Origin: Devosia sp.
GTDB lineage: Bacteria > Pseudomonadota > Alphaproteobacteria > Rhizobiales > Devosiaceae
Direction: 5' to 3'
DNA: 64,000 bases
NCBI RefSeq assembly: GCF_017307495.1
Contig: NZ_JAFKHE010000015.1
Span: forward strand, 272,577 to 336,576
The position numbers and the translations under genes are program-made. Positions 19,679 through 28,194 of the stretch are shown one piece after another. The notes beneath the pieces are model-generated. The model was given only the letters and a program-made list of their open reading frames with translations. It searched no databases and was not told where the DNA came from. Positions within the stretch are counted from its first letter, which is position 1. Each line of letters opens with the position of its first letter.

Positions 19679-20794
19679 ATGAGTGACGACGCAGCCGGCT
19701 CGGCAGCTGCTGAAACGGGCCTGAAAAACGTGGCCACCGAGGTGGCGAGTTTCGAGGAAGACCGCCCGGGGATCGTGAGGCGGCTCCAGGGGCTGCTGCA
19801 TGAGCACCCCACGCTGATCCCGCTGATCGTCCTGCTCATCGGCGTCGTGATCTTCTCCATCGCGGCGCCGGGAAAGTTCCTGTCCGCGCTGAACCTGTCG
19901 GTCGTGCTGCAGCAGGTGACGATCGTCGCCATCCTGGGCATGGCGCAGACGCTGGTCATCCTCACCGCCGGCATCGACCTCAGCGTCGGCCTGATCATGA
20001 TCCTGTGTTCGGTGGTGATGGGTCGCACGGCCGTCGTCTACGGGGTGCCGGTGGCCATAGCGTTTCCGCTCGGCCTGCTCGCGGGTTTCGCCTGCGGCCT
20101 CGTCAACGGCCTGATCGTCACCAAGCTCCGATTGCCCCCCTTCATCGTGACACTGGGCACCTGGAGCATCTTCGGGGCGCTCAACACATTCTATTCCAAC
20201 AGCGAGACCATCCGGGCGGTGGACATGGAAGCGGCGGCGCCGTTCCTGCTGTGGCTGGGCAAGCTCTTCAAGCTCTACGACATTGGCATGTTCCTGGGCC
20301 TCGACCTGCCCTGGCTCAAGGGCTGGGTTGTCACCTATGGCTCGCTGCTGATGATAGCGGTCGCCATGGTGTTGTCCTATGTGCTGGGACGCACCGCCTT
20401 CGGCCGTCATGTCTATGCGACTGGCGACGATCCCGACTCGGCCCGGTTGTCGGGTATCGACACCGATCGGGTGCTGCTGGCCGTCTATGCCCTCGCCGGC
20501 TTCATCTGCGCCATCGCGGCCTGGGTACTGATCGGCCGCATCGGCGGCGTCAGCCCGCAGGCGGGCCAGACCGCCAATCTCGACTCGATCACCGCCGTGG
20601 TGATCGGCGGCACGAGCCTGTTCGGGGGGCGCGGCTCGATCGTCGGCACGTTGTTCGGGGCGCTCATCGTCGGCGTGTTCCGCAACGGCCTCGCGCTCTC
20701 CGGCCTGGCCCTGCTCTGGCAGGACTTCGCGGTGGGCGTCCTGATCATCGTCGCCGTCACCATCGACCAGTGGATCAGGAAGATCTCGGCATGA
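19679..20794 (+). CDS. FrcC-like sugar ABC transporter permease
   Basis: 371 residues with a long soluble N-terminus (about 50 residues) and then eight or more hydrophobic segments. 'LTAGIDLSVG' and 'VIGGTSLFGGRGS' are the hallmark motifs of ribose/fructose-type (RbsC) permeases. ATG 19679 is preceded by GGGGAGAGGGG. It forms the homodimeric channel for the FrcB-like protein and its stop overlaps the ATPase start (ATGA). Confidence 0.92.
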   Translation: MSDDAAGSAAAETGLKNVATEVASFEEDRPGIVRRLQGLLHEHPTLIPLIVLLIGVVIFSIAAPGKFLSALNLSVVLQQVTIVAILGMAQTLVILTAGIDLSVGLIMILCSVVMGRTAVVYGVPVAIAFPLGLLAGFACGLVNGLIVTKLRLPPFIVTLGTWSIFGALNTFYSNSETIRAVDMEAAAPFLLWLGKLFKLYDIGMFLGLDLPWLKGWVVTYGSLLMIAVAMVLSYVLGRTAFGRHVYATGDDPDSARLSGIDTDRVLLAVYALAGFICAIAAWVLIGRIGGVSPQAGQTANLDSITAVVIGGTSLFGGRGSIVGTLFGALIVGVFRNGLALSGLALLWQDFAVGVLIIVAVTIDQWIRKISA

Positions 20795-21651
20795 GCGATG
20801 TGAACAGCATGGGCGTGCCGGCCGGCAACGCCGAAGACATCATCCTCGAGGGCAGGGGACTGAACAAGCGATACGGCCGCGTGGTGGCGCTGGACGACGC
20901 GAATTTCGACCTCAGGCGCAACGAGATCCTGGCGGTGATCGGCGACAACGGGGCCGGCAAGTCGACCCTGATCAAGGCGCTCTGCGGCGCGGTGATCCCG
21001 GACAGCGGGGAGATCCTGCTCGAAGGCCAGCCGGTGCATTTCCGCTCGCCGATGGACGCGCGCCATGCCGGTATCGAGACGGTCTACCAGAACCTCGCGC
21101 TCTCGCCGGCCCTGTCGATCGCGGACAACATGTTCCTCGGTCGCGAACTGCGGAGCCCCGGCTGGGCCGGGCAGCTGTTGAGGAGCCTGGACCGTACGAA
21201 GATGCAGAGGATTGCACGCGAGAAACTCAGCGAACTGGGCCTGCTCACCATCCAGAACATCAACCAGTCGGTGGAAACCCTGTCGGGCGGTCAGCGCCAG
21301 GGCGTGGCGGTGGCGCGGGCGGCGGCGTTCGGCTCGCGCGTCGTGATCATGGACGAACCGACGGCCGCGCTGGGCGTCAAGGAGAGCCGGCGCGTGCTCG
21401 AACTGATGCTGGACGTGAAGAAGCGCGGCTTGCCCATCGTGCTGATCTCGCACAACATGCCGCACGTGTTCGAGGTCGCTGACCGGATCCACATCCATCG
21501 GCTCGGCAAGCGCATCGCGATCATCAATCCCAGGGAATATTCGATGTCGGATGCCGTGGCGATCATGACCGGTGCGATGAAGCCGCCGGTCGAGGGTGCC
21601 ACCGGTCCGGCCATTCACTACACCGGCCAGGAAGCCTCCCAGAACCTATGA
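20791..21651 (+). CDS. FrcA-like sugar ABC transporter ATP-binding protein
   Basis: 286 residues, a single ABC domain instead of the double domain of most sugar ATPases, as in FrcA. Walker [10 protein letters not shown], signature LSGGQ, Walker [13 protein letters not shown] and switch His in LISHN are all present. The start overlaps the permease stop. Its own stop overlaps the dehydrogenase start (ATGA), tying catabolism to uptake. Confidence 0.93.
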   Translation: MSDVNSMGVPAGNAEDIILEGRGLNKRYGRVVALDDANFDLRRNEILAVIGDNGAGKSTLIKALCGAVIPDSGEILLEGQPVHFRSPMDARHAGIETVYQNLALSPALSIADNMFLGRELRSPGWAGQLLRSLDRTKMQRIAREKLSELGLLTIQNINQSVETLSGGQRQGVAVARAAAFGSRVVIMDEPTAALGVKESRRVLELMLDVKKRGLPIVLISHNMPHVFEVADRIHIHRLGKRIAIINPREYSMSDAVAIMTGAMKPPVEGATGPAIHYTGQEASQNL

Positions 21652-22694
21652 CGAAAATGCGCGCACTCGTGCTCGAGAAGCAGCACGAACTGACACTCCG
21701 AGACATCGAACTGCCGATGGATGTCGGCCCGGGCATGGTCAAGATCAAGCTGCATACGGTCGGCGTGTGCGGGTCCGATGTGCACTACTACACGCATGGC
21801 CGGATCGGGCCGTTCGTGGTCAACGAGCCGATGGTGCTCGGACACGAGGCCGCCGGCACGGTGGTCGAGGTCGGGGCGGGGGTTACCGGCCTCAAGGTCG
21901 GCGACCGGGTCTGCATGGAGCCGGGCGTGCCGGATCCGAACTCGCGGGCGAGCCGGCTGGGCATGTACAACATCGATCCGGCCGTGACCTTCTGGGCGAC
22001 GCCGCCGATCCATGGCGTGCTGACCCCCTACGTGGTCCATCCGGCCAACTACACCTTCAAGCTGCCCGACAATGTGAGCTTTGCCGAAGGCGCCATGGTC
22101 GAGCCCTTCGCGGTCGGCATGCAGGCGGCGACGAAAGCCAGGATCACCCCCGGCGATACCGCCATCGTCATGGGCGCCGGGCCGATCGGCACCATGGTGG
22201 CGCTGGCCGCGCTGGCGGGGGGCTGCGCCCGGGTGATCATCACCGACCTTGCCCAGCCCAAGCTCGACATCGCGGCGCGCTACCAGGGGATCATCCCGGT
22301 CAACATCAAGGCCCAGAACCTCGTCGACGAGGTCAACCGGCTGACCGACAACTGGGGCGCCGATGTCGTGTTCGAGTGCTCGGGCAGCCCGCGCGCCTGG
22401 ACGGGCATCGTCGACGTCGCCCGGCCGGGCGGCACCATCGTCGTGGTCGGGCTGCCGGTCGAGCCGATCGATTTCGACATCGCCTCGCTCTCGGTGAAGG
22501 AAATCACCATCGCCTCGGTGTTCCGCTATGCCCACCAGTACGACCGCGCCATCGCGCTGATGGCTTCGGGCCGCGTCGACCTCAAGCCGCTGATCTCGGA
22601 GACGTTCAAGTTCGAGGATTCGATCAAGGCCTTCGACCGGGCGGTCGAGGGCCGGCCGACGGATGTGAAGCTGCAGATTGTGATGGACGCTTAG
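21648..22694 (+). CDS. zinc-dependent polyol/alcohol dehydrogenase (xylitol/sorbitol dehydrogenase-like)
   Basis: 348 residues of the medium-chain family. Catalytic zinc residues C41, H66 and E67 and the Rossmann motif GAGPIG are intact. The structural-zinc lobe (about 94-110), normally four cysteines, has none: the segment reads [16 protein letters not shown]. It should oxidise a polyol with NAD. It is coupled to the ATPase gene by ATGA. The exact substrate (xylitol, sorbitol or arabitol) is not resolved. Confidence 0.88.
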   Translation: MTKMRALVLEKQHELTLRDIELPMDVGPGMVKIKLHTVGVCGSDVHYYTHGRIGPFVVNEPMVLGHEAAGTVVEVGAGVTGLKVGDRVCMEPGVPDPNSRASRLGMYNIDPAVTFWATPPIHGVLTPYVVHPANYTFKLPDNVSFAEGAMVEPFAVGMQAATKARITPGDTAIVMGAGPIGTMVALAALAGGCARVIITDLAQPKLDIAARYQGIIPVNIKAQNLVDEVNRLTDNWGADVVFECSGSPRAWTGIVDVARPGGTIVVVGLPVEPIDFDIASLSVKEITIASVFRYAHQYDRAIALMASGRVDLKPLISETFKFEDSIKAFDRAVEGRPTDVKLQIVMDA

Positions 22695-22704
22695 TCGGAG
22701 ACTG

Positions 22705-22809
22705 CCCCTCACCCCAACCCTCTCCCCGGAGGGGAGAGGGGGGCGATGTGGCACTGCCAGCTATCCAAGCGTCCCCTCTCCCCTCCGGGGAGAGGGCTCG
22801 GGTGAGGGG
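22705..22809. repeat. G-rich palindromic intergenic repeat (family B), copy 2
   Basis: The ends CCCCTCACC and GGTGAGGGG are exact complements. Each half holds a small palindrome (CTCTCCCCGGAGGGGAGAG and CTCTCCCCTCCGGGGAGAG). It lies between two co-directional catabolic genes. Confidence 0.8.
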
Positions 22810-22817
22810 AAGTGGGA

Positions 22818-23600
22818 ATGGATCTGGGACTTGGGGGCAAACTCGCCGTTGTCACCGGTGGCAGCGTCGGCATCGGCCTCGCCGTCGCCGAAGGCTTCGC
22901 CGCGGAAGGGGCCAACGTGCTGATCACGGCGCGCGGCTCGCAGCGGCTGCATGCCGAGGCGGCCCGGATCGGTGCGAAGTACGGGGTCGAAGCGCACGGC
23001 GTCGCCGCCGACGTCGCAACCGCCGAGGGCTGCGCCAAGGTGATCGCGGCGGCGGCGCAACTGGGCGGCGCGCACATCCTGATCAACAATGCCGGCACCG
23101 GTTCCAACGAGACTATCGCCGAAGCCGACGACGCCAAGTGGCAGTACTACTGGGACCTGCACGTCATGGCTGCCGTCCGGCTTGGGCGCGGGCTGGTGCC
23201 GCAGATGAAGGCGCACAAGTGGGGCGCCATCGTCCACAATGCCTCGATCTGCGCCGTGCAGCCGCTGTGGTACGAGCCGATTTACAACACCACCAAGGCC
23301 GCGCTGATGATGTTCTCCAAGACGCTGGCCAACGAAGTGGTCGGCGACAACATCCGCGTCAACACCATCAACCCCGGCCTCATCCTCACGCCCGACTGGA
23401 TCAAGACCGCGAAGCAACTGGCCGGAGACGACGGCTATCAGGCCCATCTGCAGGGCGTCGCCAACGAAGCCGGGGGCATGAAGCGCTTCGCCACCCCCGA
23501 GGAACTGGCGAACTTCTTCGTGTTCATCTGCTCGGACAAGGCGAGCTACTCCACCGGCTCGACCTATTTCGTCGACGGCGGCTGGCTGAAGACGGTGTAG
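22818..23600 (+). CDS. SDR family oxidoreductase
   Basis: 260 residues of the classical short-chain dehydrogenase family: cofactor motif TGGSVGIG (13-20), 'INNAGTG', a catalytic Ser in HNASI, Tyr/Lys in YNTTK and the C-terminal 'STGSTYFVDGGW'. ATG 22818 follows a GAGGGGA site; a GTG lies 6 bp earlier. It is last in the polyol operon and may act on the ketose or a second polyol. It meets the MFS gene tail-to-tail with no spacer. Confidence 0.9.
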   Translation: MDLGLGGKLAVVTGGSVGIGLAVAEGFAAEGANVLITARGSQRLHAEAARIGAKYGVEAHGVAADVATAEGCAKVIAAAAQLGGAHILINNAGTGSNETIAEADDAKWQYYWDLHVMAAVRLGRGLVPQMKAHKWGAIVHNASICAVQPLWYEPIYNTTKAALMMFSKTLANEVVGDNIRVNTINPGLILTPDWIKTAKQLAGDDGYQAHLQGVANEAGGMKRFATPEELANFFVFICSDKASYSTGSTYFVDGGWLKTV

Positions 23601-25034
23601 CTACTCCGCGGGTTGCGCCGCCGCCGCGAGGCGTTCGCCGCGCACGACGCTCCAGATGATGGGGATGGCGACGAGCGGCACGAGGACGAACAGGCCGTAG
23701 AGCCAGTTCGAGGCGCTGATCGTGGCGGCGATGGTCTGCGCCGATGCCAGGCCGGCGGCGTTGACGATGACGCCGGCAAGCGCCGCGCCGAGGCCGGCGG
23801 CAAAGAGCTGGACCATCGAGATCGAGGCGGAGGTGAGGTCACCCTGGCCGGTCGGCGCGGCCTGCAGCAGCCGGGTCGAGACATGCGGCCACGAGATGCC
23901 GATGCCCAGCCCGAGCAGCACGAGGGAGACGCCGACGGGCAGGAGCGGCAGCAGTGCGCCCGCGGTGTTGTCGCGGCCGAGGAACAGCGCGAGCCCGAAG
24001 GTCGCGACCAGTTGCAGGATCGGGCCGAGGACGAGGACGAAGCGGGCGCGGCTGCCCGTCCAGCTCGAGGTCACCACCGAGCCCGAGCTCCAGCCCACGG
24101 CGACCAGCGCCACCATGTAGCCGCCGATCAGCGGCGACTGGCCATGCAACTGCTGGATGAACAGCGGCACGAACATGTCGCAGATGATGGCGAGGTTGAG
24201 CAGCAGCATGGCGGCAAACAGCGGCGCCAGCACCGAGCGCGGCGAGAACGCGCCGGTCGGCAGCAGGTGAGTTTCGCGGCGCTGGTCGATCACGCCCAGC
24301 GCGATGATCGCCAGCACCGCGAGTCCGACCAGGAGCGCAGGCAGCATCGCGCCCTCGGTCAGGATGGAGGCTACCGATACGGCGGCAACGGCGCCGATCA
24401 GCAGCACGATCTGTGCGACGGGGAAGGTCGCCATGCCGCGCTCGTCGCTGCGGGCAGGGATGACGCGGAAGGCGAGCAGCCCGAGCAGGCCGGCCAGCGG
24501 CACGAGGAACCAGAAGGCCCAGCGCCAGGCATCATAGGTGGCAAAAAGGCCGCCGATGGCCGGGCCGATCAGGGTCGACACGCCCCAGACGCTCGAGATC
24601 AGCGCGAAGGCGCGGCCCCACAGGGCTTCGGGGAAGACGATGCGGATCATGGCATAGCTCATGGCGGTGAGCAGGCCGGCGCCGAAGCCCTGCACGGCGC
24701 GCCCGACCAGCATCGTCTCCATGTTCGGCGCATAGCCGCAGATCAGGCTGCCGAGCGCGAAGCCGAGGGCTGCGAGCACATAGCTGCCGCGCGGGCCGAT
24801 GCCGAAGGGGCGCACCGCGGCGAAAATCGAGGCGATGATGGAGGCGACGATGAACACCGTCGTGTTCCAGGCGAACAGCTCGAGCCCGCCGATGTCGGCG
24901 ACGACCGAGGGGAGGAGCGTCGAGCCGATGAAGGTCTCGATGGCCTGCAGGCCGACGCCGCCGGCAAAGACGGTGACGGCAAGGGCGCGGCCGTCGGCGA
25001 ACAGGTCGCGCCAGCCGCTGCTGGTGGTGTTCAT
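23601..25034 (-). CDS. MFS transporter, 14-TM drug exporter type (DHA2-like), SoxR-linked
   Basis: 477 residues with about 14 hydrophobic segments, the size of DHA2 multidrug exporters; 'RAVQGFGAG' and 'WGVSTLIGPAIGG' are the family's motif regions. ATG 25034 (MNTTSSGW) is chosen; an in-frame TTG nine codons upstream is weaker. The gene diverges from soxR, and the SoxR box lies in a soxS-like promoter reading into this gene. It is therefore predicted to export redox-active compounds when SoxR is oxidised. Confidence 0.88.
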   Translation of the reverse strand: MNTTSSGWRDLFADGRALAVTVFAGGVGLQAIETFIGSTLLPSVVADIGGLELFAWNTTVFIVASIIASIFAAVRPFGIGPRGSYVLAALGFALGSLICGYAPNMETMLVGRAVQGFGAGLLTAMSYAMIRIVFPEALWGRAFALISSVWGVSTLIGPAIGGLFATYDAWRWAFWFLVPLAGLLGLLAFRVIPARSDERGMATFPVAQIVLLIGAVAAVSVASILTEGAMLPALLVGLAVLAIIALGVIDQRRETHLLPTGAFSPRSVLAPLFAAMLLLNLAIICDMFVPLFIQQLHGQSPLIGGYMVALVAVGWSSGSVVTSSWTGSRARFVLVLGPILQLVATFGLALFLGRDNTAGALLPLLPVGVSLVLLGLGIGISWPHVSTRLLQAAPTGQGDLTSASISMVQLFAAGLGAALAGVIVNAAGLASAQTIAATISASNWLYGLFVLVPLVAIPIIWSVVRGERLAAAAQPAE

Positions 25035-25073
25035 GGTTCTCGAATCCCGTGGGCTGTTCAAAGCGTTGGCGAG

Positions 25074-25104
25074 TGTCTACAACCTCAAGCGTGGTTGAGG
25101 TAAA
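25074..25104 (-). promoter_or_regulatory. SoxR box in an overlong-spacer promoter for the MFS gene
   Basis: The 18-bp element CCTCAAGCGTGGTTGAGG (25083-25100) keeps both CCTCAA/TTGAGG arms of the E. coli soxS operator. On the minus strand -35 TTTACC (25104-25099) and a -10-like TAGACA (25079-25074) are 19 bp apart, the stretched spacing that SoxR corrects on activation. Confidence 0.82.
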
Positions 25105-25122
25105 GAGGGTATCTGAGGAAAA

Positions 25123-25581
25123 GTGTCGCGCGAACTGACGGTTGGGCAGGTGGCGGAGCGGAGCGGGCTGGCGGTGTCGGCGTTGCACTTCTACGAGCGC
25201 AAGGGGCTGATCCGCAGCCATCGGACGGCGGGGAACCAGCGGCGCTACGACCGCGACGTGCTGCGGCGGCTGGCCATAGTGCGGATGGGGACGGAACTCG
25301 GGATTCCGCTCGCCGAGGTCGCCGAGGCGCTGTCGCAGGTGCCGGTGGGGCATACCCCGAGCGCCGAGGATTGGCGAAGGATGTCAGAGCTTTGGCACGA
25401 CAAGCTCAACCGTCGAATCGTGCTGATGACGCGCATGCGGGACGAGCTGAACGGCTGCATCGGCTGCGGCTGCCTGTCGACAACCAGCTGTCCATTGATG
25501 AACATCGACGATCACCTGCGCAGCGAGGGGAGCGGTCCGCGACGGCTGATGCGCGCGGGCGAGGACACCTACCAGAGCTGA
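25123..25581 (+). CDS. soxR: redox-sensing transcriptional activator SoxR
   Basis: 152 residues. A MerR-type HTH at the N-terminus ('LTVGQVAERSGLAVSALHFYERKGL'), a dimerisation helix and the [2Fe-2S] ligands C112, C115, C117 and C123 in CIGCGCLSTTSC, with the same spacing as E. coli SoxR. GTG 25123 has GAGGAA 3 bp upstream. The SoxR box lies 22 bp before the start, so it probably also regulates itself. Target by position: the divergent MFS exporter. Confidence 0.96.
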   Translation: MSRELTVGQVAERSGLAVSALHFYERKGLIRSHRTAGNQRRYDRDVLRRLAIVRMGTELGIPLAEVAEALSQVPVGHTPSAEDWRRMSELWHDKLNRRIVLMTRMRDELNGCIGCGCLSTTSCPLMNIDDHLRSEGSGPRRLMRAGEDTYQS

Positions 25582-25638
25582 CTGGACCGGGGTGGAACTC
25601 GACCCGTTGCTCCGGCAAAGGACCACAGGAGCGTCACC

Positions 25639-26160
25639 ATGGACTGGGCAACTTCCATTGGATTTCACGACACGCACCACACCGCGCAGTACATCATCGT
25701 CATCCGGCTGCTGGTGGCGGCGGTGCTCGGTGCGGTGATCGGTTTCGAGCGCGGCAGCACGCACGGCACGGCCGGTCTCAGGACGCACGTCCTGATTGCG
25801 GTCGCGGCCGCCCTGTTCACGTCGCTGGCCTTCGAGATCTACGACCAGGCGCTGGCGGGCGGCAGCCAGACGGCCGATCCGATCCGTGCCATCGAGGCGG
25901 TCACGGCGGGCATCGCCTTTCTTGGGGCCGGGGCAATCTTCCAGCAGCGCGGCAGCGTGCACGGGTTGACGACCGGGGCGGGGATGTGGCTCTCCGGCGC
26001 CGTCGGCGTCGCGGTGGCGCTCGGCTACTACCTGATCGCGGCCGGGGTGGCGCTGCTGGCCGTGCTGGTGCTCGCGGCGCTGCGGGCGTTCTCGCACCAG
26101 GTGGTGAGCGCCGAGAACGAGCACGTTAGGGAGGGAACGGAGCCTTCTGAAGATCGTTGA
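25639..26160 (+). CDS. MgtC/SapB family membrane protein
   Basis: 173 residues with four to five hydrophobic segments. 'LVAAVLGAVIGFERG' and 'FLGAGAIFQ' are MgtC/SapB family motifs. It lacks the C-terminal soluble domain of full MgtC, so it is the short form. Family members are linked to magnesium limitation and acid stress; function here is unproven. AGGAG sits 8 bp before the ATG. No Mg riboswitch was seen in the 57-bp leader. Confidence 0.85.
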   Translation: MDWATSIGFHDTHHTAQYIIVIRLLVAAVLGAVIGFERGSTHGTAGLRTHVLIAVAAALFTSLAFEIYDQALAGGSQTADPIRAIEAVTAGIAFLGAGAIFQQRGSVHGLTTGAGMWLSGAVGVAVALGYYLIAAGVALLAVLVLAALRAFSHQVVSAENEHVREGTEPSEDR

Positions 26161-26188
26161 GCCGAGGTCCCAACAGGAGGCAGAGAAG

Positions 26189-26383
26189 ATGCCGTCCACA
26201 TCCAAGGCCCAGCAGAGGGCAGCCGGCGCGGCGCTCAGCGCCAAGCGCGGCGAAACCAAGGTCAGCGCGCTCAAGGGGGCGTCGAAGTCGATGTATGAGT
26301 CGATGAGCGAAACCCAGCTCGAGGAATTCGCCGAAACCAAGCGCAAGGGCCTGCCCGAGCACAAGAAGCCGACCAAGCACTAG
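26189..26383 (+). CDS. DUF3008 family small basic protein
   Basis: 64 residues, Lys/Ser/Ala-rich, beginning PSTSKAQQRAAG and ending in a basic GLPEHKKP tail, the conserved features of DUF3008. Likely cytosolic and possibly nucleic-acid associated; the function is unknown. AGGAGG lies upstream of the start, 28 bp after the MgtC-like gene, so co-transcription is likely. Confidence 0.85.
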   Translation: MPSTSKAQQRAAGAALSAKRGETKVSALKGASKSMYESMSETQLEEFAETKRKGLPEHKKPTKH

Positions 26384-26394
26384 CTATTTTCCCC

Positions 26395-26478
26395 GGTGTC
26401 ATCGCAGCGAAAGCTGGGACCAATTTCTCAGCTGGCGCAGGGGCAGAGTTGGGTCCCTGCTTTCGCAGGGATGACACC
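26395..26478. repeat. CGAAAGC palindromic repeat (family A), diverged copy
   Basis: Ends GGTGTCAT and ATGACACC are exact complements. Inside are GCGAAAGCTGGGACC and GGGTCCCTGCTTTCGC. It belongs with the copies at 31499, 50991, 57541 and 58731. Confidence 0.7.
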
Positions 26479-26598
26479 CGTGGTTGGTTCAGCCAAAGCG
26501 TGAAAGCACCACCTTGCCACCAGCTAGGCAGCGCCGGGGGAGGGCACTGAGTACCCGCCTCCCCGCACGGCTGGAGCAGACCCCGGCCGCGCCAACCC

Positions 26599-27111
26599 TT
26601 ACTGGGGCACCGGGGTCGGGGAGTTCGACTGCTCCAGGTCCTCGGGCGCCGGCAGTTGCGGGTCGGCGCCTTCGCCGAACACCTGCTGGCCGTCATTGTC
26701 CCAGATGCGGACGATCTGGCAGGCGGCGAGGTCGTCCTTCGCGCATTCGAGCTTGACGACGGCCTCGAGGCTGGCACGGTCCTGCTGGTCGCAGACGAAC
26801 TTGTGCCAGTGCGCGCCTTGGCTGTGCTGCATGAAGATGTCGGCGACCCAGCCGTGCGGATAGCACCACAGGTTGGTGGCGCAATCCTCCTCGCCCAACC
26901 CGCTCTGCTGCATGCACTGGCTGACGGCGCATTGCGTCGCGTCGGCCAGCAGCGGCCCGAAACACACCCCCAGGCCCGCCTCGGCGGCCTGCGCGACGGC
27001 GATGCCGTTGAAGGCCGGCAGCACGAAGCTGTCCACGCCTTCTTCCTGTGCGAGCACGGGCGCGGCCAGCAACCCCGCCGTGGCGGCGAGAAACAGGACA
27101 GATCGGAACAT
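26599..27111 (-). CDS. secreted cysteine-rich protein, unknown function
   Basis: 170 residues. A clear Sec signal (MFRSVLFLAATAGLLAAPVLA-Q) precedes a Cys-rich mature part (GVCFG, CAVSQCM, DCATNLWC, FVCD, LECA, ACQ), likely disulphide-bonded in the periplasm. The early cysteines faintly recall DUF4189-like repeats, but I do not claim membership. ATG 27111 has GGAGG 8 bp upstream; a longer frame back to 27225 has no signal character. The hairpin array lies directly upstream. Confidence 0.75.
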   Translation of the reverse strand: MFRSVLFLAATAGLLAAPVLAQEEGVDSFVLPAFNGIAVAQAAEAGLGVCFGPLLADATQCAVSQCMQQSGLGEEDCATNLWCYPHGWVADIFMQHSQGAHWHKFVCDQQDRASLEAVVKLECAKDDLAACQIVRIWDNDGQQVFGEGADPQLPAPEDLEQSNSPTPVPQ

Positions 27112-27148
27112 GGGGTGCCTCCGGCGTGACAGCGGAGGTGGAAACTGC

Positions 27149-27518
27149 GGTGATCCGGGTCGGCGGTCAAGCGCGGTCGCGGAGGGAGACGCCGCGACCG
27201 CGCCCTGCCTGCCGACCCGGATCACCAGGCCCGCCGCAACCGGGAGCGCGTATTTACCGGAGAGGGCGGGGCGGCGTCAGGAGGGTCGCGCCCCGTCTCT
27301 CCGGTGTCAGCGGCCGTCGCGTGAGGGAACGCGACAGGCCGCCGGTTGGACCGACGCTTGGGGTCGTCGGTCCGCCGTTCTCAGGCCGCAGGGATTTCGG
27401 CCGAGAACGGAAGTCAGGAAGACGGGGAGCGCATTTGGGAATGCAGTCGGCAGTGGCCTGCCTCGAGCAACGCGCTCCCCGTCCGGCACGTAACCTGTGG
27501 ACGCAGTGATTACGTGCC
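27149..27518 (+). ncRNA. candidate multi-hairpin RNA with GGA loops (CsrB/RsmZ-like)
   Basis: No gene fits this gap. Seven hairpins follow one another: 27149-27226 (16-bp stem plus inner 12-bp stem), 27256-27305, 27310-27342 (13 bp, hexaloop GAGGGA), 27348-27373 (9 bp), 27375-27410 (13 bp, loop CAGGGATTT), 27421-27483 (12 bp, branched) and 27485-27518 (9 bp). On the plus strand GGA or GGGA occurs in a loop or within six of the seven; CAGGAGG and CAGGAAG (27415-27421) match the repeat of E. coli CsrB. The last hairpin overlaps the 3' end of the REC gene. No promoter or U-run terminator is evident. Strand and function are inferred; it could instead be a structured leader of the minus-strand secreted-protein gene. 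Confidence 0.5.
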
Positions 27519-27956
27519 AACCGCATCCAGGTGCTGGTTGCGCACCCAGAAACTCACGATTGCCGCCGCTTCGCGACGGAAGGAATTGATGTCGGCCTGG
27601 CGCTCGAACACGGCATCGGCGCCGGCATCGTGCAGCACGTCCCTGACCTCGCGCTCGAGCGAGGGGGCGATGGCAGCGATGAGCAGGCTGCGCCCGTCAC
27701 GCATGCCGCGCAGCCTGGCGATGTAGTCGCGCGTGGCCGTCGAGGAGTGCTTGAGGTCGACGATCACAAGGCCGGGCAGCGCCGCGGCGTCATCGTCGAG
27801 CAGCTTGCCGAGCTCGGCCGTGGCCAGCGCCTCGCCGTTGAGCCAGCTCACCGAGGGCGCGCCATGGGCGAGCAGCATCCGGATCATCAGCCGGGCGGAA
27901 TGCGAGTCGTCGTCGACCAGCGCCATGTAGGGCTGGCCGGCACCATAAGCGTCCAT
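27510..27956 (-). CDS. REC-domain-only protein with degenerate phosphorylation site
   Basis: 148 residues forming one receiver domain and no output domain. Acidic cluster VDDD near residue 14 and the probable phospho-acceptor Asp in VIVDLK are kept, but the conserved Lys near the end appears as Arg (VFERQ) and the Thr/Ser switch region (AAIAPS) is atypical. It may signal by protein contact or not be phosphorylated normally. ATG 27956 has AAGGAA 7 bp upstream. Its stop codon lies in the last hairpin of the array. Confidence 0.72.
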   Translation of the reverse strand: MDAYGAGQPYMALVDDDSHSARLMIRMLLAHGAPSVSWLNGEALATAELGKLLDDDAAALPGLVIVDLKHSSTATRDYIARLRGMRDGRSLLIAAIAPSLEREVRDVLHDAGADAVFERQADINSFRREAAAIVSFWVRNQHLDAVGT

Positions 27957-28194
27957 GATGGTTCCTTCTTGCCGCGCAGGGCGGCAATTGGCCGATAACT
28001 CCGAGGTAGTCGGTTGACTGGCCGCAGGCCCTGGGAGCGCCGGAACGCGTCGTTGCGTATTCCCCGAAGCCAAGGGTGGAAGTGCCCGCTGGCTGACTGC
28101 GCTGTGCTGCGACGGTCCGGCATATGAAGGTTCGATGACGGTCCGAGAAGGCAAACGCATGTAACAAGTCGGTAACAAGCCTTGTGATTAACAT

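Noticed and set aside
25582..25638. Mg riboswitch in front of the MgtC-like gene
   Set aside because: The leader is only 57 bp and shows no M-box-type structure.
27149..27518. The hairpin array as integron attC sites or a two-piece tmRNA
   Set aside because: No RYYYAAC/GTTRRRY ends, no integrase and no tmRNA acceptor or tag frame was found; hairpins are close-packed with differing stems.
27149..27518. The hairpin array as RNase P RNA
   Set aside because: No conserved P-core sequence (for example the GAGGAAAGTCCGGGCT-type start) could be found.
27254..27526. Short open frames inside the hairpin array
   Set aside because: Basic, Arg/Pro-rich peptides without a ribosome-binding site; the inverted repeats explain the sequence.
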